64,000 bases of DNA from Curtobacterium pusillum (GCF_013359865.1 NZ_JABMCE010000070.1:52753-116752), one strand, 5' to 3'; positions 18,564 to 28,792 are shown, counted from the first letter of the stretch. The notes: generated by a model not told the origin, from the letters alone. Translations and numbers: made by a program.

Positions 18564-19087
18564 CGGACGACGAACTGCCGACGCGGGCCGCGCCTCCCGT
18601 CCCGGTCGCACCGGGACTGATCGCGGAACTGACCGCGCGTGGTCAGACCGTCGCCGTCGCGGAATCGCTCACCGGTGGCCTCGTCGTCGCGACGCTCGTC
18701 GACGTGCCGGGGGCGAGCGCCGTGGTCCGTGGGGGAGTCGTGGCGTACGCGACGCCGATCAAGCACGAGCTGCTGGGGGTGTCCCCTGCGCTGCTCGAGG
18801 CGAACGGCGCCGTCGACCCGGAGGTCGCACGGCAGATGGCGGCGGGTGCGCGGACGGCGTTCAGCATCGACGGCGAGCCCGCCACGTGGGGGATCAGTAC
18901 GACCGGCGTGGCCGGACCCGATCCCCAGGACGGCAAGGCGGTCGGGACGGTCTTCGTGGGGCTCGCCGACGCCGACGGGGCGACCGCGTACGAGCTGCAC
19001 ATCGACGGAGACCGTGACGCAATCCGGCACGCGACCGTCTCCGAACTCCTGGCACGGATGTCGTCCACGGTCCGGGCACGGGAATAG
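18560..19087 (+). CDS. cinA: CinA C-terminal domain protein (nicotinamide-nucleotide amidohydrolase)
   Basis: 175 aa, the stand-alone C-terminal CinA domain that deamidates NMN to nicotinate mononucleotide. Motifs: VAVAESLTGGLVV, YATPIKHELLGV, and TGVAGPDPQDGKAVGTVF. The GTG start overlaps the pgsA stop. Its position between pgsA and clgR/recA is the standard actinobacterial order. A GCGCCTCC-like stretch near its start encodes RAAPPV and is not a separate element. Confidence 0.92.
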   Translation: MTDDELPTRAAPPVPVAPGLIAELTARGQTVAVAESLTGGLVVATLVDVPGASAVVRGGVVAYATPIKHELLGVSPALLEANGAVDPEVARQMAAGARTAFSIDGEPATWGISTTGVAGPDPQDGKAVGTVFVGLADADGATAYELHIDGDRDAIRHATVSELLARMSSTVRARE

Positions 19088-19163
19088 GTCCCGTTTCCGC
19101 TGGGTTACATCTCACGCAATCTCCAGCAGTAGAGCAGTCGGCGTGGCTAGCATGCTGCAACCG

Positions 19164-19179
19164 GCAACGCTAGTGTTGC
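19164..19179. promoter_or_regulatory. Near-palindrome upstream of clgR, possible ClgR operator
   Basis: GCAACGCTAGTGTTGC is palindromic at all but two positions and lies 63 bp before the clgR ATG. ClgR autoregulation through CGC-x-A-type dyads is known in other actinobacteria; this match is only partial. Confidence 0.4.
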
Positions 19180-19241
19180 TGAACCCGAACTCGGCCAACC
19201 AGACCGAGCGGGCGCGGAGACGACAGAGAGGAGGAGTTCTC

Positions 19242-19550
19242 ATGGTTCTCGTTCGTCAGGAAATCGGCGACGTTCTGCGGGACTTCCGCTTGCAGAAGGG
19301 CCGGACCCTCCGTCAGGTCGCGTCCAAGGCCAGCGTGGCTCTCGGGTACCTCAGCGAGGTCGAGCGCGGGCAGAAGGAAGCCAGCTCGGAGATCCTCGCG
19401 TCCGTCGCGGACGCGCTGGACACCCCCATCTCGACCATCATGCGTGAGGTCGGCGACCGCCTCGCAGTGGTCGAAGGACTCACCCCGGTCCCCGACACGC
19501 TCCCCGACGACCTCGTCGCCGAGTTCGACAACGACCTCGCGGTGCGCTGA
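19242..19550 (+). CDS. clgR: ClgR-like helix-turn-helix regulator
   Basis: 102 aa. The XRE-type helix-turn-helix QEIGDVLRDFRLQKGRTLRQ followed by VALGYLSEVERGQKEASSEI matches ClgR, the activator of Clp protease and chaperone genes in actinobacteria. The C-terminus is short and acidic. GAGGAGG 7 nt upstream fixes the ATG at 19242. It lies downstream of cinA and upstream of recA, as in related genomes. A hairpin follows the stop. Confidence 0.9.
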   Translation: MVLVRQEIGDVLRDFRLQKGRTLRQVASKASVALGYLSEVERGQKEASSEILASVADALDTPISTIMREVGDRLAVVEGLTPVPDTLPDDLVAEFDNDLAVR

Positions 19551-19566
19551 CGCCACCGCTCTCCGG

Positions 19567-19596
19567 ACGCCCTCGCTGGTTCGCCAGCGGGGGCGT
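19567..19596 (+). terminator. Hairpin after clgR
   Basis: ACGCCCTCGCTGG, a TTCG loop, and CCAGCGGGGGCGT form a 13-bp stem with one G-T pair, 17 nt after the clgR stop, followed by TCGTCGT. Confidence 0.75.
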
Positions 19597-19635
19597 TCGT
19601 CGTACCGGGCGGGGCGGCGTGGCTACGCTGGAACG

Positions 19636-19860
19636 ATGCGCGTGAGTGAGTTCTGGCGAGCCGTCGACCAGGTGTTCGGTGAGGCGTACGGTGCCGTCGT
19701 CAGTCGCGACGTCGTGCTCGAGGAACTCGGTGGCCGATCGGCGGCGGACGCCCTCGACGCGGGGATCGATGCTCGACGGGTGTGGGAGGCGCTGTGCGAC
19801 TCGCAGGACGTGCCGCAGGAGAAGCGGCACGGCAAGGGGCTGGCCGAGCCTCGGGACTGA
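19636..19860 (+). CDS. DUF3046 family protein
   Basis: 74 aa, full-length for this small actinobacterial family, which is nearly always encoded just before recA. Characteristic start MRVSEFWRAVDQVFGEAYG and LEELGGRSAADALDAG, then RRVWEALCDSQDVPQEKRHG. The ATG follows TACGCT (19624-19629) by 6 nt, a leaderless arrangement. Function unknown. Confidence 0.9.
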   Translation: MRVSEFWRAVDQVFGEAYGAVVSRDVVLEELGGRSAADALDAGIDARRVWEALCDSQDVPQEKRHGKGLAEPRD

Positions 19861-19879
19861 ACCGGCCGGACACCGTCGT

Positions 19880-19895
19880 CCGAAACTCTGTTCGG
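19880..19895. promoter_or_regulatory. Second, degenerate SOS box upstream of recA
   Basis: CCGAAACTCTGTTCGG follows the 6-4-6 layout of TCGAAC-N4-GTTCGA with changes at the outer bases and in the left arm. It lies 24 bp upstream of the perfect box. Confidence 0.6.
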
Positions 19896-19903
19896 CGTGT
19901 TGC

Positions 19904-19919
19904 TCGAACGCGTGTTCGA
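19904..19919. promoter_or_regulatory. Perfect SOS (LexA) box upstream of recA
   Basis: TCGAACGCGTGTTCGA matches the actinobacterial LexA consensus TCGAAC-N4-GTTCGA exactly. It lies 210 bp before the recA start, so the recA promoter is probably here and the leader is long. Confidence 0.9.
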
Positions 19920-20129
19920 TCGGTGGTAGCTTCCTCCACAGCGGAGCTGTTCGAGGAACTCGTCCACAGATCGCGCGGTCGCAGGCAGTGATGTCGGTGG
20001 CCCGCCCTAGGTTCGAAGTCATCGGGAACAGCCCGATGCCTTGTCGCAGAAGGACCGGCCCTGCACCACCGGCCGGGGTGGACGCGACAGCCTACAGGCG
20101 GCCGACACCGAGCACGAAGGAAGCACCCC

Positions 20130-21197
20130 ATGCCATCACCCCAGGACCGCGAGAAGGCCCTCGAGACCGCTCTCGCACAGATCGACCGGCAGTTCGGCAA
20201 GGGCACGGTCATGCGCCTCGGCTCGGACGAGCGCGCCCCCGTCGCCACCATCCCGACCGGTTCGGTCGCGCTCGACGTCGCGCTCGGCATCGGTGGTCTC
20301 CCGCGCGGTCGCATCATCGAGATCTACGGCCCCGAGTCGTCGGGTAAGACGACGCTGACGCTGCACGCGATCGCCAACGCCCAGCGCGCCGGCGGCATCG
20401 CGGCGTTCATCGACGCCGAGCACGCGCTGGACCCCGAGTACGCCAAGAAGCTCGGTGTCGACATCGACGCGCTGCTCGTGTCCCAGCCGGACACCGGTGA
20501 ACAGGCGCTCGAGATCGCGGACATGCTCGTCCGTTCGGGGTCCATCGACCTCGTCGTCGTCGACTCCGTGGCCGCGCTCGTGCCCCGTGCCGAGATCGAA
20601 GGCGAGATGGGTGACTCCCACGTCGGTCTCCAGGCACGACTCATGTCGCAGGCGCTCCGCAAGCTCGCCGGTGGCCTCAACCAGACGCAGACCACGATGA
20701 TCTTCATCAACCAGCTGCGCGAGAAGATCGGCGTGTTCTTCGGCAGCCCGGAGACCACCGCCGGCGGTAAGGCGCTGAAGTTCTACGCGTCAGTCCGCCT
20801 CGACATCCGACGCATCGAGACGCTCAAGAGCGGTACCGACGCCGTCGGCAACCGGACCCGTGTCAAGGTCGTCAAGAACAAGATGGCGCCGCCCTTCAAG
20901 CAGGCCGAGTTCGACATCCTGTACGGCACGGGCATCTCGCGAGAAGGCTCGCTGCTCGACTTCGGCGTGGACCACGGCATCGTCAAGAAGTCGGGCGCCT
21001 GGTACACGTACGACGGCGACCAGCTCGGGCAGGGCAAGGAGAACTCGCGTTCGTTCCTGATCCAGAACCCGGAGATCGCGGCCGAGATCGAGGGCAAGAT
21101 CCTCGCCAAGCTCGGTGTCGGGGGTGCGCAGGTCGAGTCGGCCGAAGCGCCGGTCGATTCCATCGCGCCGAAGATCGCGGAGCGCAAGGGCGCGTGA
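20130..21197 (+). CDS. recA: Recombinase RecA
   Basis: 355 aa. Walker [10 protein letters not shown], Walker [13 protein letters not shown], the L1/L2 DNA-binding loops ([37 protein letters not shown]) and a normal C-terminal domain. It forms the strand-exchange filament and is co-protease for LexA cleavage. The ATG at 20130 has GAAGGA upstream. SOS boxes at 19880-19919 indicate LexA control. The stop overlaps recX by GTGA. Confidence 0.99.
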   Translation: MPSPQDREKALETALAQIDRQFGKGTVMRLGSDERAPVATIPTGSVALDVALGIGGLPRGRIIEIYGPESSGKTTLTLHAIANAQRAGGIAAFIDAEHALDPEYAKKLGVDIDALLVSQPDTGEQALEIADMLVRSGSIDLVVVDSVAALVPRAEIEGEMGDSHVGLQARLMSQALRKLAGGLNQTQTTMIFINQLREKIGVFFGSPETTAGGKALKFYASVRLDIRRIETLKSGTDAVGNRTRVKVVKNKMAPPFKQAEFDILYGTGISREGSLLDFGVDHGIVKKSGAWYTYDGDQLGQGKENSRSFLIQNPEIAAEIEGKILAKLGVGGAQVESAEAPVDSIAPKIAERKGA

Positions 21198-22051
21198 CGA
21201 CCGAGCACGGCGACGAGGACCTCGCACCGGTCACCGACCTGTTCGGTGCGCGGTCCCGTCGCCGCTCCGGCGCGGATGCCGGGCCCGTCCACGCCGACGC
21301 CGACGCCGATGCACCGGTCCCGCTGCCCGTCCAGGGCGCGCGGGCAGAGGCCGAGTGGCAGGGCACGCGTGCGCAGGCCGAGTGGCTGTCGCCCGTCGTC
21401 GGCGACGGCAGTGGCCGGAGTGCTCGGGCCGAACAGGACGGCTACGACGAAGACGGCACGGCGGATGCCTCGACAGCGTCCGTGTTCGCCATCGACGGTG
21501 GCGCCGAGATCGACCCGGCCGACGCGCCGCGACCGGTCGACGAGCAGCGCGCCGACGCCGAGCGGCTCAGCATGCGCGCGCTCGGTCGCAAGGGTGTGAG
21601 TGAGTCCGAACTGCGGACGATGCTGACGAGGAACGACCTCGACCCGGACGTCGTCGAGTACGAGATCGAGCGACTCACCCGTGTGGGGCTCATCGACGAT
21701 GTCGCGCTCGCGACCGACCTCGTGGACCGGCTGCACGACCGGAAGGGCCTCGGCCGCCAGGGCGTGGTCGCCGAACTCCGGCGTCGCGGCATCGACCAGG
21801 TCGCGATCGACGCCGCTCTCGACGCGGCCGCCGACGACGAGGACGACGAGTTCATCCGCGCGATCGAACTCGCGCAGAAGCGTGCGGGACAGCTCCGCGG
21901 GCTCGACCGGGCGACGGCCGAGCGGCGGCTCTCGGGGTTCCTGATGCGCAAGGGCTACAACGGCGGCGTCGTCCGGATCGCGGTCGAGCGGGCCCTCGAC
22001 GGCGGCGGACGGTCACCCGGCGGTCCGCGCGGATCCGTGCGCTTCGAGTAG
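21194..22051 (+). CDS. recX: Regulatory protein RecX with long N-terminal extension
   Basis: 285 aa, longer than typical RecX. The C-terminal part has the three-helix repeats ([69 protein letters not shown]). Residues 1 to about 110 are Ala/Asp/Arg-rich and look disordered. RecX modulates RecA filaments. It is translationally coupled to recA. Confidence 0.92.
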   Translation: MTTEHGDEDLAPVTDLFGARSRRRSGADAGPVHADADADAPVPLPVQGARAEAEWQGTRAQAEWLSPVVGDGSGRSARAEQDGYDEDGTADASTASVFAIDGGAEIDPADAPRPVDEQRADAERLSMRALGRKGVSESELRTMLTRNDLDPDVVEYEIERLTRVGLIDDVALATDLVDRLHDRKGLGRQGVVAELRRRGIDQVAIDAALDAAADDEDDEFIRAIELAQKRAGQLRGLDRATAERRLSGFLMRKGYNGGVVRIAVERALDGGGRSPGGPRGSVRFE

Positions 22052-22079
22052 CGGTCGACGGTTTTACACTGGGACGACC

Positions 22080-23573
22080 ATGGCCACCGTCGAAGCGCGC
22101 CCCCGCACCTACGAAGTCCGCACCTACGGGTGCCAGATGAACGTGCACGACTCCGAACGGCTGAGTGGCTCGCTCCAGGCCGCCGGGTACGTCGCCGCCG
22201 ATGGCGACCAGGCGGACGTCGTCGTCATCAACACCTGTGCCGTGCGCGAGAACGCGGACAACCGGCTGTACGGCAACCTGGGCCAGCTCGCGGGCATCAA
22301 GCGCGAGCACCTCGGCATGCAGATCGCCGTGGGTGGGTGCCTCGCGCAGAAGGACAAGAACGTCATCCTCGAGAAGGCACCGTGGGTCGACGTGGTGTTC
22401 GGGACGCACAACATGGGTTCGCTGCCGACCCTGCTCGAGCGGGCACGGCACAACGACGAGGCGCAGATCGAGATCCTCGAAGCCCTCGACGTCTTCCCGT
22501 CGACGCTCCCGACGAAGCGCGACTCGACCCACAGCGGATGGGTGTCGATCTCCGTCGGCTGCAACAACACGTGCACGTTCTGCATCGTCCCGTCGCTCCG
22601 CGGCAAGGAGAAGGACCGTCGCCCCGGTGACGTCCTCGCCGAGATCCAGGCACTGGTCGACGACGGTGCGATCGAGGTCACGCTGCTCGGTCAGAACGTG
22701 AACTCCTACGGTGTCGAGTTCGGCGACCGGCAGGCGTTCGGCAAGCTGCTGCGCGCTGCCGGCCAGATCGAGGGCCTCGAGCGCGTGCGGTTCACCAGCC
22801 CGCACCCGGCAGCGTTCACCGACGACGTCATCGACGCGATGGCGGAGACCCCGAACGTGATGCCGCAGCTGCACATGCCGCTGCAGTCCGGTTCGGACCG
22901 GATCCTCAAGGCCATGCGCCGCAGCTACCGGAGCGAACGGTTCCTCGGCATCCTCGATCGGGTGCGGGCGAAGATCCCGCACGCGGCGATCTCCACCGAC
23001 ATCATCGTCGGGTTCCCGGGCGAGACGGACGAGGACTTCGAGGACACGCTTCGCGTGGTCGAGCGGTCCCGGTTCGCCTCGGCGTTCACGTTCCAGTACT
23101 CGATCCGACCGGGCACGCCGGCGGCGACGATGGCCGACCAGCTCCCGAAGCACGTCGTGCAGGAGCGCTACGAACGCCTCACGGCGCTGCAGGAGCGCAT
23201 CACGGCCGAGGAGAACGCAAAGCAGGTCGGGCGCAGCGTCGACGTGCTCGTCGCCACCGGCGAAGGCAAGAAGGACGACGAGACCCGGCGGCTGTCCGGT
23301 CGCGCGGAGGACTCCCGACTCGTGCACTTCGCCGTGCCGGAGGGGTCCGAGGTCCCGCGCCCCGGTGACGTCGTGACGGTCGAGGTGACGCGGAGCGCTC
23401 CGCACTTCCTCATCGCCGACAACGAGGGACCCCTGCGGATCCGCCGGACCCGTGCGGGCGACGCCTGGGACCGCGCGCAGGCCGAGAGCTGCGGCGTCCC
23501 GACCCCGGCAGCGCCCGGCGACGGTCCGCGACCGGTGTCGCTCGGTCTGCCCACGCTCCGTGTCGGCCGCTGA
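22080..23573 (+). CDS. miaB: tRNA-2-methylthio-N6-dimethylallyladenosine synthase
   Basis: A 497-aa radical-SAM methylthiotransferase. The N-terminal UPF0004 domain has its [4Fe-4S] cysteines in [19 protein letters not shown] and VGGCLAQK. The radical-SAM CxxxCxxC is in [23 protein letters not shown] domain lies near the C-terminus. It adds the 2-methylthio group at A37 after MiaA acts. The ATG follows TACACT (22065-22070) at 9 nt, a probable leaderless promoter inside the recA-dapF stretch. Confidence 0.97.
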   Translation: MATVEARPRTYEVRTYGCQMNVHDSERLSGSLQAAGYVAADGDQADVVVINTCAVRENADNRLYGNLGQLAGIKREHLGMQIAVGGCLAQKDKNVILEKAPWVDVVFGTHNMGSLPTLLERARHNDEAQIEILEALDVFPSTLPTKRDSTHSGWVSISVGCNNTCTFCIVPSLRGKEKDRRPGDVLAEIQALVDDGAIEVTLLGQNVNSYGVEFGDRQAFGKLLRAAGQIEGLERVRFTSPHPAAFTDDVIDAMAETPNVMPQLHMPLQSGSDRILKAMRRSYRSERFLGILDRVRAKIPHAAISTDIIVGFPGETDEDFEDTLRVVERSRFASAFTFQYSIRPGTPAATMADQLPKHVVQERYERLTALQERITAEENAKQVGRSVDVLVATGEGKKDDETRRLSGRAEDSRLVHFAVPEGSEVPRPGDVVTVEVTRSAPHFLIADNEGPLRIRRTRAGDAWDRAQAESCGVPTPAAPGDGPRPVSLGLPTLRVGR

Positions 23574-24576
23574 CCCGGCGGGGCGCGGCGACGGGCACGA
23601 GCAGGCGTCCGACGGGCACCGCGATGCCCCGGCGACCCTGCCCGACGAGCGCCTCGACGCCGATCTGATCGCCGTCGTCGGAGCGACCGGCACGGGCAAG
23701 TCCGACCTCGGCATCGCGATCGCCGAGCGTCTCCGTGCCTCGGGTCGTGACGCGGAGGTCGTCAACGCCGATGCGATGCAGCTCTACCGCGGCATGGACA
23801 TCGGGACGGCGAAGCTCACGGTCGAGGATCGGCGCGGCATCCGGCACCACCAGCTCGACGTCCTCGACGTCACGGACGAAGCCAGCGTCGCCGCCTACCA
23901 GCGGGACGCCCGCGCCGACATCGAGGCCGTCCACCAGCGGGGCGGCGTCGCCGTGCTCGTCGGCGGAAGTGGCCTGTACGTGTCCGCCGTCCTGTTCGAC
24001 CTCGCGTTCCCCGGCACCGATCCCGAGCTGCGCGCACGACTCGAACGCGAGCACGAGGAACTGGGCCCGGGCATCCTGCTCGAGCGACTCCGGGCGCTCG
24101 ATCCCGCGGCCGCGGCCACGATCGACGCACGCAACCCCAGGCGGTTGATCCGGGCACTCGAGATCGCGAGCCGATCCGAGGTCGTGACCCCGAGCCTCCC
24201 GTCCGCGCCGCGCGCATGGCGACCCGCGCGGATCCTGCACCTGCACCGGGAACGCGCGCAGCTCGTCGCCGGCCTGCACGCGCGGGCGGCGCGGATGTTC
24301 GGCGCCGGCCTCGTGGACGAGGTCCGCGGGCTCCGCGAGCACGGGCTCGAACAGGGCAGGACCGCTCGCGCGGCGATCGGGTACTCGCAGGCGCTCGAGG
24401 TCCTCCGCGGTGACGCCACGGTCGAGCAGGCGGTGGAGGCCACCGCGATCGCGACGCGCAAGTACGCGCGCCGGCAGGTGTCCTGGTTCCGGCGGTACGC
24501 CGACGCCGAGGTCCTCGACGTGACCGGCGCCGACCGGGCCGCGCTCACGGAAGCGGCCCGTAGGATCGTCCCGTGA
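23560..24576 (+). CDS. miaA: tRNA dimethylallyltransferase
   Basis: 338 aa. P-loop [18 protein letters not shown], then [19 protein letters not shown] and [14 protein letters not shown], and C-terminal GYSQALEVL with [13 protein letters not shown]. It adds the isopentenyl group to A37, the substrate of MiaB. I chose a GTG at 23560 overlapping the miaB stop by 14 nt; a start nearer the P-loop is possible, so the first 30 residues are uncertain. Confidence 0.94.
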   Translation: MSAADPAGRGDGHEQASDGHRDAPATLPDERLDADLIAVVGATGTGKSDLGIAIAERLRASGRDAEVVNADAMQLYRGMDIGTAKLTVEDRRGIRHHQLDVLDVTDEASVAAYQRDARADIEAVHQRGGVAVLVGGSGLYVSAVLFDLAFPGTDPELRARLEREHEELGPGILLERLRALDPAAAATIDARNPRRLIRALEIASRSEVVTPSLPSAPRAWRPARILHLHRERAQLVAGLHARAARMFGAGLVDEVRGLREHGLEQGRTARAAIGYSQALEVLRGDATVEQAVEATAIATRKYARRQVSWFRRYADAEVLDVTGADRAALTEAARRIVP

Positions 24577-25463
24577 CCGAGCTGCACTTCACCAAGGGCC
24601 AGGGGACCGGCAACGACTTCGTCCTGTTCGCCGACCCCGACGCCACGGTCGACCTGACCCCCGAGCGGATCCGCGCGATCGCCGACCGGCGCTTCGGTGT
24701 GGGCGGCGACGGCGTCATCCGCGCCGTCCGGTCCGAAGCACTGCCGGAAGGGCGGGCGCTCGTGGCCGAGGACCCGGCAGCGACCTGGTTCATGGACTAC
24801 CACAACGCCGACGGCACCGTCGCCGAGATGTGCGGCAACGGCATCCGCGTCTTCGCCCGGTACCTCACCGAGTCCGGTCTCGTCGACCTCGCCCCCGGGG
24901 GGACCCTCACCGTCGGCAGCCGCAAGGGTCTCGTCGACATCCAGCGCACGACGAACGGCTTCTCGGCCGACCTCGGTCGGTGGGGCCTCGGCATCGAGGG
25001 CGGCGGTTCCGACGACGTGCTCGTCCGCGCGAAGAACCTCGACAACGCCCGCCCCGGTCTCGGCATCGACGTCGGCAACCCGCACGTGGTCGTCGCCGTC
25101 GCGACCGAGGACGAACTCGCCGACGTCGACCTGACGTACGTCCCCGTCCTCGACCCCGTGCCGGCGGACGGCGCGAACGTCGAGTTCGTCCTGCCCGGCG
25201 ACCCGCTCGTCCAGGACGGTGTCGGGCAGATCACGATGCGCGTGCACGAGCGGGGCAGCGGCGAGACGCTGTCGTGCGGCACCGGTGCCGTCGCGGCCGC
25301 GCTGGCCACGCGGTACTGGGCCGGCAACGGCGCGCCCGACACCTGGCGCGTGCGGGTGCCCGGCGGGGTCGTCACGGTTCGGATGTTCGCGGCGGAGGAC
25401 GGCGAGCACGTCGCGCTCTCCGGTCCGGCGGAACTCGTCTTCTCGGGTGACCTGACGGTCTGA
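24573..25463 (+). CDS. dapF: Diaminopimelate epimerase
   Basis: 296 aa. Both catalytic cysteines are visible: [18 protein letters not shown] and [18 protein letters not shown]. It converts LL- to meso-diaminopimelate for peptidoglycan and lysine. GTG start overlapping the miaA stop (GTGA). It is the last gene of the recA-recX-miaB-miaA-dapF run and faces a convergent methyltransferase gene across a strong palindrome. Confidence 0.97.
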   Translation: MTELHFTKGQGTGNDFVLFADPDATVDLTPERIRAIADRRFGVGGDGVIRAVRSEALPEGRALVAEDPAATWFMDYHNADGTVAEMCGNGIRVFARYLTESGLVDLAPGGTLTVGSRKGLVDIQRTTNGFSADLGRWGLGIEGGGSDDVLVRAKNLDNARPGLGIDVGNPHVVVAVATEDELADVDLTYVPVLDPVPADGANVEFVLPGDPLVQDGVGQITMRVHERGSGETLSCGTGAVAAALATRYWAGNGAPDTWRVRVPGGVVTVRMFAAEDGEHVALSGPAELVFSGDLTV

Positions 25464-25477
25464 CCCGACCACGTTCA

Positions 25478-25539
25478 CCGGACTGGAGGCGCGGATCGCC
25501 GCGCCGACGTCGGTCACGTGGGCAGCGCCTCCCGTCCGG
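25478..25539. terminator. Bidirectional palindrome between dapF and the methyltransferase gene
   Basis: CCGGACTGGAGGCGC and GCGCCTCCCGTCCGG form a 15-bp stem with one mismatch around a 32-nt loop. It is a member of the dispersed GGAGGCGCGG family, here between convergent genes. Confidence 0.65.
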
Positions 25540-25552
25540 CGCCGCTGCCTCG

Positions 25553-26167
25553 CTACTCCGCGGCGCGATGGACCCGCAGGACGCGGAAGCCCTTGTCGGT
25601 CGAGGCACGTGCCACGTGGAAGCCCGGATCGAGGGCGTCCCGCAGCCAGCGCTGCAGCGAGTCACCGCCCAGGTCCTTCGACACGACCAGCCATGCGTCG
25701 CCGCCGAGCTCGAGCCGGGGGAGCCACGTGAGCAGGATCTGGTGCAACTCGTCCTTGCCGACGCGGATCGGCGGGTTCGACCAGATGGTCCGGAACCGCA
25801 GGCCCGTGGGGACGTCGTCCGGCAGCGCGATCGTGACGTTGCCGGCTCCCGCGGCCGCCGCGTTCGCCCGGGCCAGGCCGAGGACCCGCTCGTTGACATC
25901 AACGCCCCACACCTGCGCATCGGGGGACTCGAGCGCCATGGTGATCGCGATCGGACCCCAGCCGCAGCCGACGTCGAGCAGTGCGCCGTCGCGCGCGGGC
26001 GGCGGAACGGAACCGAGCAGGACGCGCGTGCCACGGTCGATGCCGTCCGGGCTGAACACCCCTGCGGCCGTCGTCAACGTGAGGGGCCGGCCGGCCAGTG
26101 TCACGTGGACCTGGCGCTCGCGGGTCTCCGACGACGGGCTCGCAGAGAAGTAGTGGTCGTTCGCCAT
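25553..26167 (-). CDS. RsmC-like class I SAM-dependent methyltransferase
   Basis: 204 aa. SAM-binding motif I LLDVGCGWGPIAITMALE and the rRNA guanine-N2 methyltransferase motif IV WSNPPIRVGKDELHQ (NPP type), preceded by FSPDGIDRGTRVLL. It most resembles RsmC/RlmG C-terminal domains that modify ribosomal RNA; the exact target cannot be assigned. The start at 26167 is head-to-head with hflX. Confidence 0.85.
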   Translation of the reverse strand: MANDHYFSASPSSETRERQVHVTLAGRPLTLTTAAGVFSPDGIDRGTRVLLGSVPPPARDGALLDVGCGWGPIAITMALESPDAQVWGVDVNERVLGLARANAAAAGAGNVTIALPDDVPTGLRFRTIWSNPPIRVGKDELHQILLTWLPRLELGGDAWLVVSKDLGGDSLQRWLRDALDPGFHVARASTDKGFRVLRVHRAAE

Positions 26168-26228
26168 GGATGAACCGTACCGGGAACCCCGTGTGTCCCG
26201 GGCGCGGCAGCGGTACCCTGTGGACAGC

Positions 26229-27767
26229 ATGACGGACTCCCACGAGAACGACCGACCAACGATCGACGACAGCGCTGCCGGTGTCGTCGAACGGGTCCTG
26301 CGCAACGCGGACTCGAAAGCACCCTCATCGATCTTCGCGCCGGCGCAGGCGATCCAGACACGATCGGTCGACGACCGCGAATGGACGGGTGACGGCGACC
26401 AGTACGACCGCGAGGACCGTGCGGCCCTCCGCCGCGTCGCCGGCCTCTCGACCGAGCTCGAGGACGTCACCGAGGTCGAGTACCGGCAGCTCCGGCTCGA
26501 GCAGGTCGTCCTCATCGGCGTGTACCCGCACGGCGACGCCGCCGACGCCGAGAACTCGCTCCGCGAACTCGCCGCACTCGCCGAGACCGCGGGGGCCGTG
26601 GTGCTCGACGGGCTGTTGCAGCGCCGACCGAACCCCGACCCGTCGACGTACCTCGGCAAGGGCAAGGCCGAGGAACTCGCGATGATCGTCAAGGCCACCG
26701 GGGCCGACACGGTGATCGCGGACACGGAACTCGCGCCGTCCCAGCGTCGTGCGCTCGAGGACGTGGTGAAGGTCAAGGTGATCGACCGCACCGCCGTCAT
26801 CCTCGACATCTTCAGCCAGCACGCGAAGAGCCGGGAGGGCAAGGCGCAGGTCGAGCTCGCACAGCTCGAGTACCTCCTCCCGCGACTCCGCGGTTGGGGT
26901 GAGTCGATGTCCCGACAGGCCGGTGGTCAGGTCTCCGGCGGTGCGGGCATGGGCTCGCGTGGTCCCGGTGAGACCAAGATCGAACTCGATCGACGTCGCA
27001 TCCACACCCGGATGTCGAAGCTCCGCCGGCAGATCGCCTCGTTCCGTCCCGCGCGTGAGGCGAAGCGCGCCGAGCGCAACCGCAACGAGGTTCCGAGCGT
27101 CGCGATCGCCGGGTACACCAACGCCGGCAAGTCATCGCTGCTCAACCGGCTGACGAGCGCGGGCGTGCTCGTGCAGAACCAGCTGTTCGCCACGCTGGAC
27201 TCGACCGTGCGCCGGACGAGCTCCGCCAAGGGGCGCGAGTACACCTTCGCGGACACCGTGGGCTTCGTCCGGAACCTGCCGCACCAGCTCGTCGAGGCGT
27301 TCCGGTCCACGCTCGAGGAGGTGGGCGAGGCGGACGTCATCGTGCACGTCGTCGACGGCTCACACCCGGACCCCGCCGCCCAGCTGGCGACCGTCCGGGA
27401 CGTCATCGGAGACGTGGGAGCCAGGGACATCCCCGAGGTCGTCGCGTTCAACAAGTCCGACCTCATCGACGAGTCGCAGCGGCTCGTGCTGGTGGGCCTC
27501 GTCCCCGACGCCGTGTTCGTCTCGGCGCGCACGGGCGAGGGCATCCGGGACCTGCTCGAGGCGATCGAGGCCCGGCTCCCCGAACCCGACGTGTCGCTCA
27601 CCGTCGTGATCCCGTACGACCGCGGAGACCTCGTGTCGTCGCTGCACGACGCGGGAGCGGTGGAGGCCGTCGACTACGTCGAGGACGGCACCCGCCTGCA
27701 GGTGCGGGTCTTCCAGCGCCAGGTCGCCGAGCTCGACCCGTTCGTGGTCGCGCCCGTCGCGTCCTGA
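26229..27767 (+). CDS. hflX: Ribosome-associated GTPase HflX
   Basis: 512 aa. The N-terminal HflX domain includes VVLDGLLQRRPNPDPSTYLG and KGKAEEL. A glycine-rich linker (GGQVSGGAGMGSRGPGETKIE) and coiled-coil lead to the G domain: G1 AGYTNAGKSSLLNRL, G3 DTVGFVRNLPHQL, G4 FNKSDL. HflX splits stalled ribosomes. The ATG at 26229 follows TACCCT (26214-26219) by 9 nt. Confidence 0.95.
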   Translation: MTDSHENDRPTIDDSAAGVVERVLRNADSKAPSSIFAPAQAIQTRSVDDREWTGDGDQYDREDRAALRRVAGLSTELEDVTEVEYRQLRLEQVVLIGVYPHGDAADAENSLRELAALAETAGAVVLDGLLQRRPNPDPSTYLGKGKAEELAMIVKATGADTVIADTELAPSQRRALEDVVKVKVIDRTAVILDIFSQHAKSREGKAQVELAQLEYLLPRLRGWGESMSRQAGGQVSGGAGMGSRGPGETKIELDRRRIHTRMSKLRRQIASFRPAREAKRAERNRNEVPSVAIAGYTNAGKSSLLNRLTSAGVLVQNQLFATLDSTVRRTSSAKGREYTFADTVGFVRNLPHQLVEAFRSTLEEVGEADVIVHVVDGSHPDPAAQLATVRDVIGDVGARDIPEVVAFNKSDLIDESQRLVLVGLVPDAVFVSARTGEGIRDLLEAIEARLPEPDVSLTVVIPYDRGDLVSSLHDAGAVEAVDYVEDGTRLQVRVFQRQVAELDPFVVAPVAS

Positions 27768-27794
27768 GGGAGCGCTGAGCGGCAGCAGCGTCGG

Positions 27795-27850
27795 CCTGGA
27801 GGCGCGGCGCGGGTCCGCCCCGCCGGCTCGCGGCCGCGTGGGGCGGGGCG
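27795..27850. terminator. Hairpin region between hflX and lexA
   Basis: A GGAGGCGCGG arm starts near 27798. A 9-bp stem CGCCCCGCC/GGCGGGGCG (27816-27824 and 27842-27850) follows in the gap between the two convergent genes. Confidence 0.55.
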
Positions 27851-27910
27851 TCGTCGGCTGACCCCGCTCGCCCCGCGTCGTGCCGTGCGGCTCCGCTGAC
27901 GGACGCCGGG

Positions 27911-28555
27911 TCAGACCGAGCGGAGGACCGCCACGACCTTGCCGAGCACGGTCGCCGCGTCGCCGAGGATCGGCTCGAACGCCGTGTTGCGCGGCAGCAG
28001 CCACGTGTGGCCGTCGCGCTGCCGGAAGACCTTGACGGTCGCTTCCTCGTCGAGCATGGCGGCGACGATGTCCCCGTTCTCAGCCGTCTGCTGTGACCGG
28101 ACGACAACCCAGTCCCCGTCGCAGATCGCGGCGTCGATCATCGACTCGCCGACGACCTTGAGCATGAAGAGGTCGCCCGTGCCGACGAGCTGACGGGGGA
28201 GCGGCACGATCTCGTCGACGTGCTGCTCGGCGGTGATCGGGACACCGGCGGCGATGCGCCCGACGAGCGGCACGAGGGTGGTGGCGTCGACGTCCGGCCC
28301 CTCGACGTCGGGGGTCGGCTCGTCCACGAGGACCTCGAGCGCACGCGGGCGGTTCGGGTCGCGGCGGATCCAGCCGCCGAGCTCGAGCTGCCCGAGCTGG
28401 TGGGAGACGCTCGACAGCGAGGAGAGGCCCGCGGCGTCACCGATCTCGCGCATGCTCGGCGGGTACCCCCGGCTGGCGATCGACGCACGGATCGCGTCGA
28501 GGATCGCCTGCTGCTTCGCCGTCAACGGCTTCTGGCCCCGCAGTTCGTCCGCCAC
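27911..28555 (-). CDS. lexA: SOS-response repressor LexA
   Basis: 214 aa. Winged helix-turn-helix [20 protein letters not shown] and [20 protein letters not shown]. The self-cleavage site Ala-Gly is in [12 protein letters not shown], the catalytic Ser in [11 protein letters not shown] and the Lys in [11 protein letters not shown] chose the GTG at 28555 (GAAGGGCG upstream); longer readings run into the operator region. Several SOS boxes lie upstream, so it is autoregulated and shares control with the divergent LysM gene. Confidence 0.96.
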   Translation of the reverse strand: MADELRGQKPLTAKQQAILDAIRASIASRGYPPSMREIGDAAGLSSLSSVSHQLGQLELGGWIRRDPNRPRALEVLVDEPTPDVEGPDVDATTLVPLVGRIAAGVPITAEQHVDEIVPLPRQLVGTGDLFMLKVVGESMIDAAICDGDWVVVRSQQTAENGDIVAAMLDEEATVKVFRQRDGHTWLLPRNTAFEPILGDAATVLGKVVAVLRSV

Positions 28556-28632
28556 GTCGTCTCGCCCTTCGTCGGTGCCGAGGCCGTGCCCACGGGAATG
28601 TCGGTGGTCCCCGCTTGACTCGTCCCAGTCGA

Positions 28633-28648
28633 TCGAAACAGTATCCGA
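28633..28648. promoter_or_regulatory. Weak SOS box nearest lexA
   Basis: TCGAAACAGTATCCGA has a good left arm and a poor right arm relative to TCGAAC-N4-GTTCGA. It lies 78 bp upstream of the lexA start. Confidence 0.45.
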
Positions 28649-28662
28649 CCGATCGTGACCGG

Positions 28663-28678
28663 ACAAACACCTGTTCGA
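28663..28678. promoter_or_regulatory. SOS box upstream of lexA
   Basis: ACAAACACCTGTTCGA matches the right arm GTTCGA perfectly and the AAC of the left arm. Likely LexA autoregulatory operator. Confidence 0.65.
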
Positions 28679-28735
28679 GCGTGTCGGCAGAAATCCCCCC
28701 GGAAATCTCCGCACAGGACTTGTGCGGCCTCGCAT

Positions 28736-28751
28736 TCGAAACTATGTTCGG
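28736..28751. promoter_or_regulatory. SOS box upstream of the LysM gene
   Basis: TCGAAACTATGTTCGG differs from TCGAAC-N4-GTTCGA at one base in each arm. It lies 42 bp before the LysM gene start. Confidence 0.75.
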
Positions 28752-28792
28752 TACAGGACTTCGGTTCATCCGAACGGGAAGGCAAGAACGAC

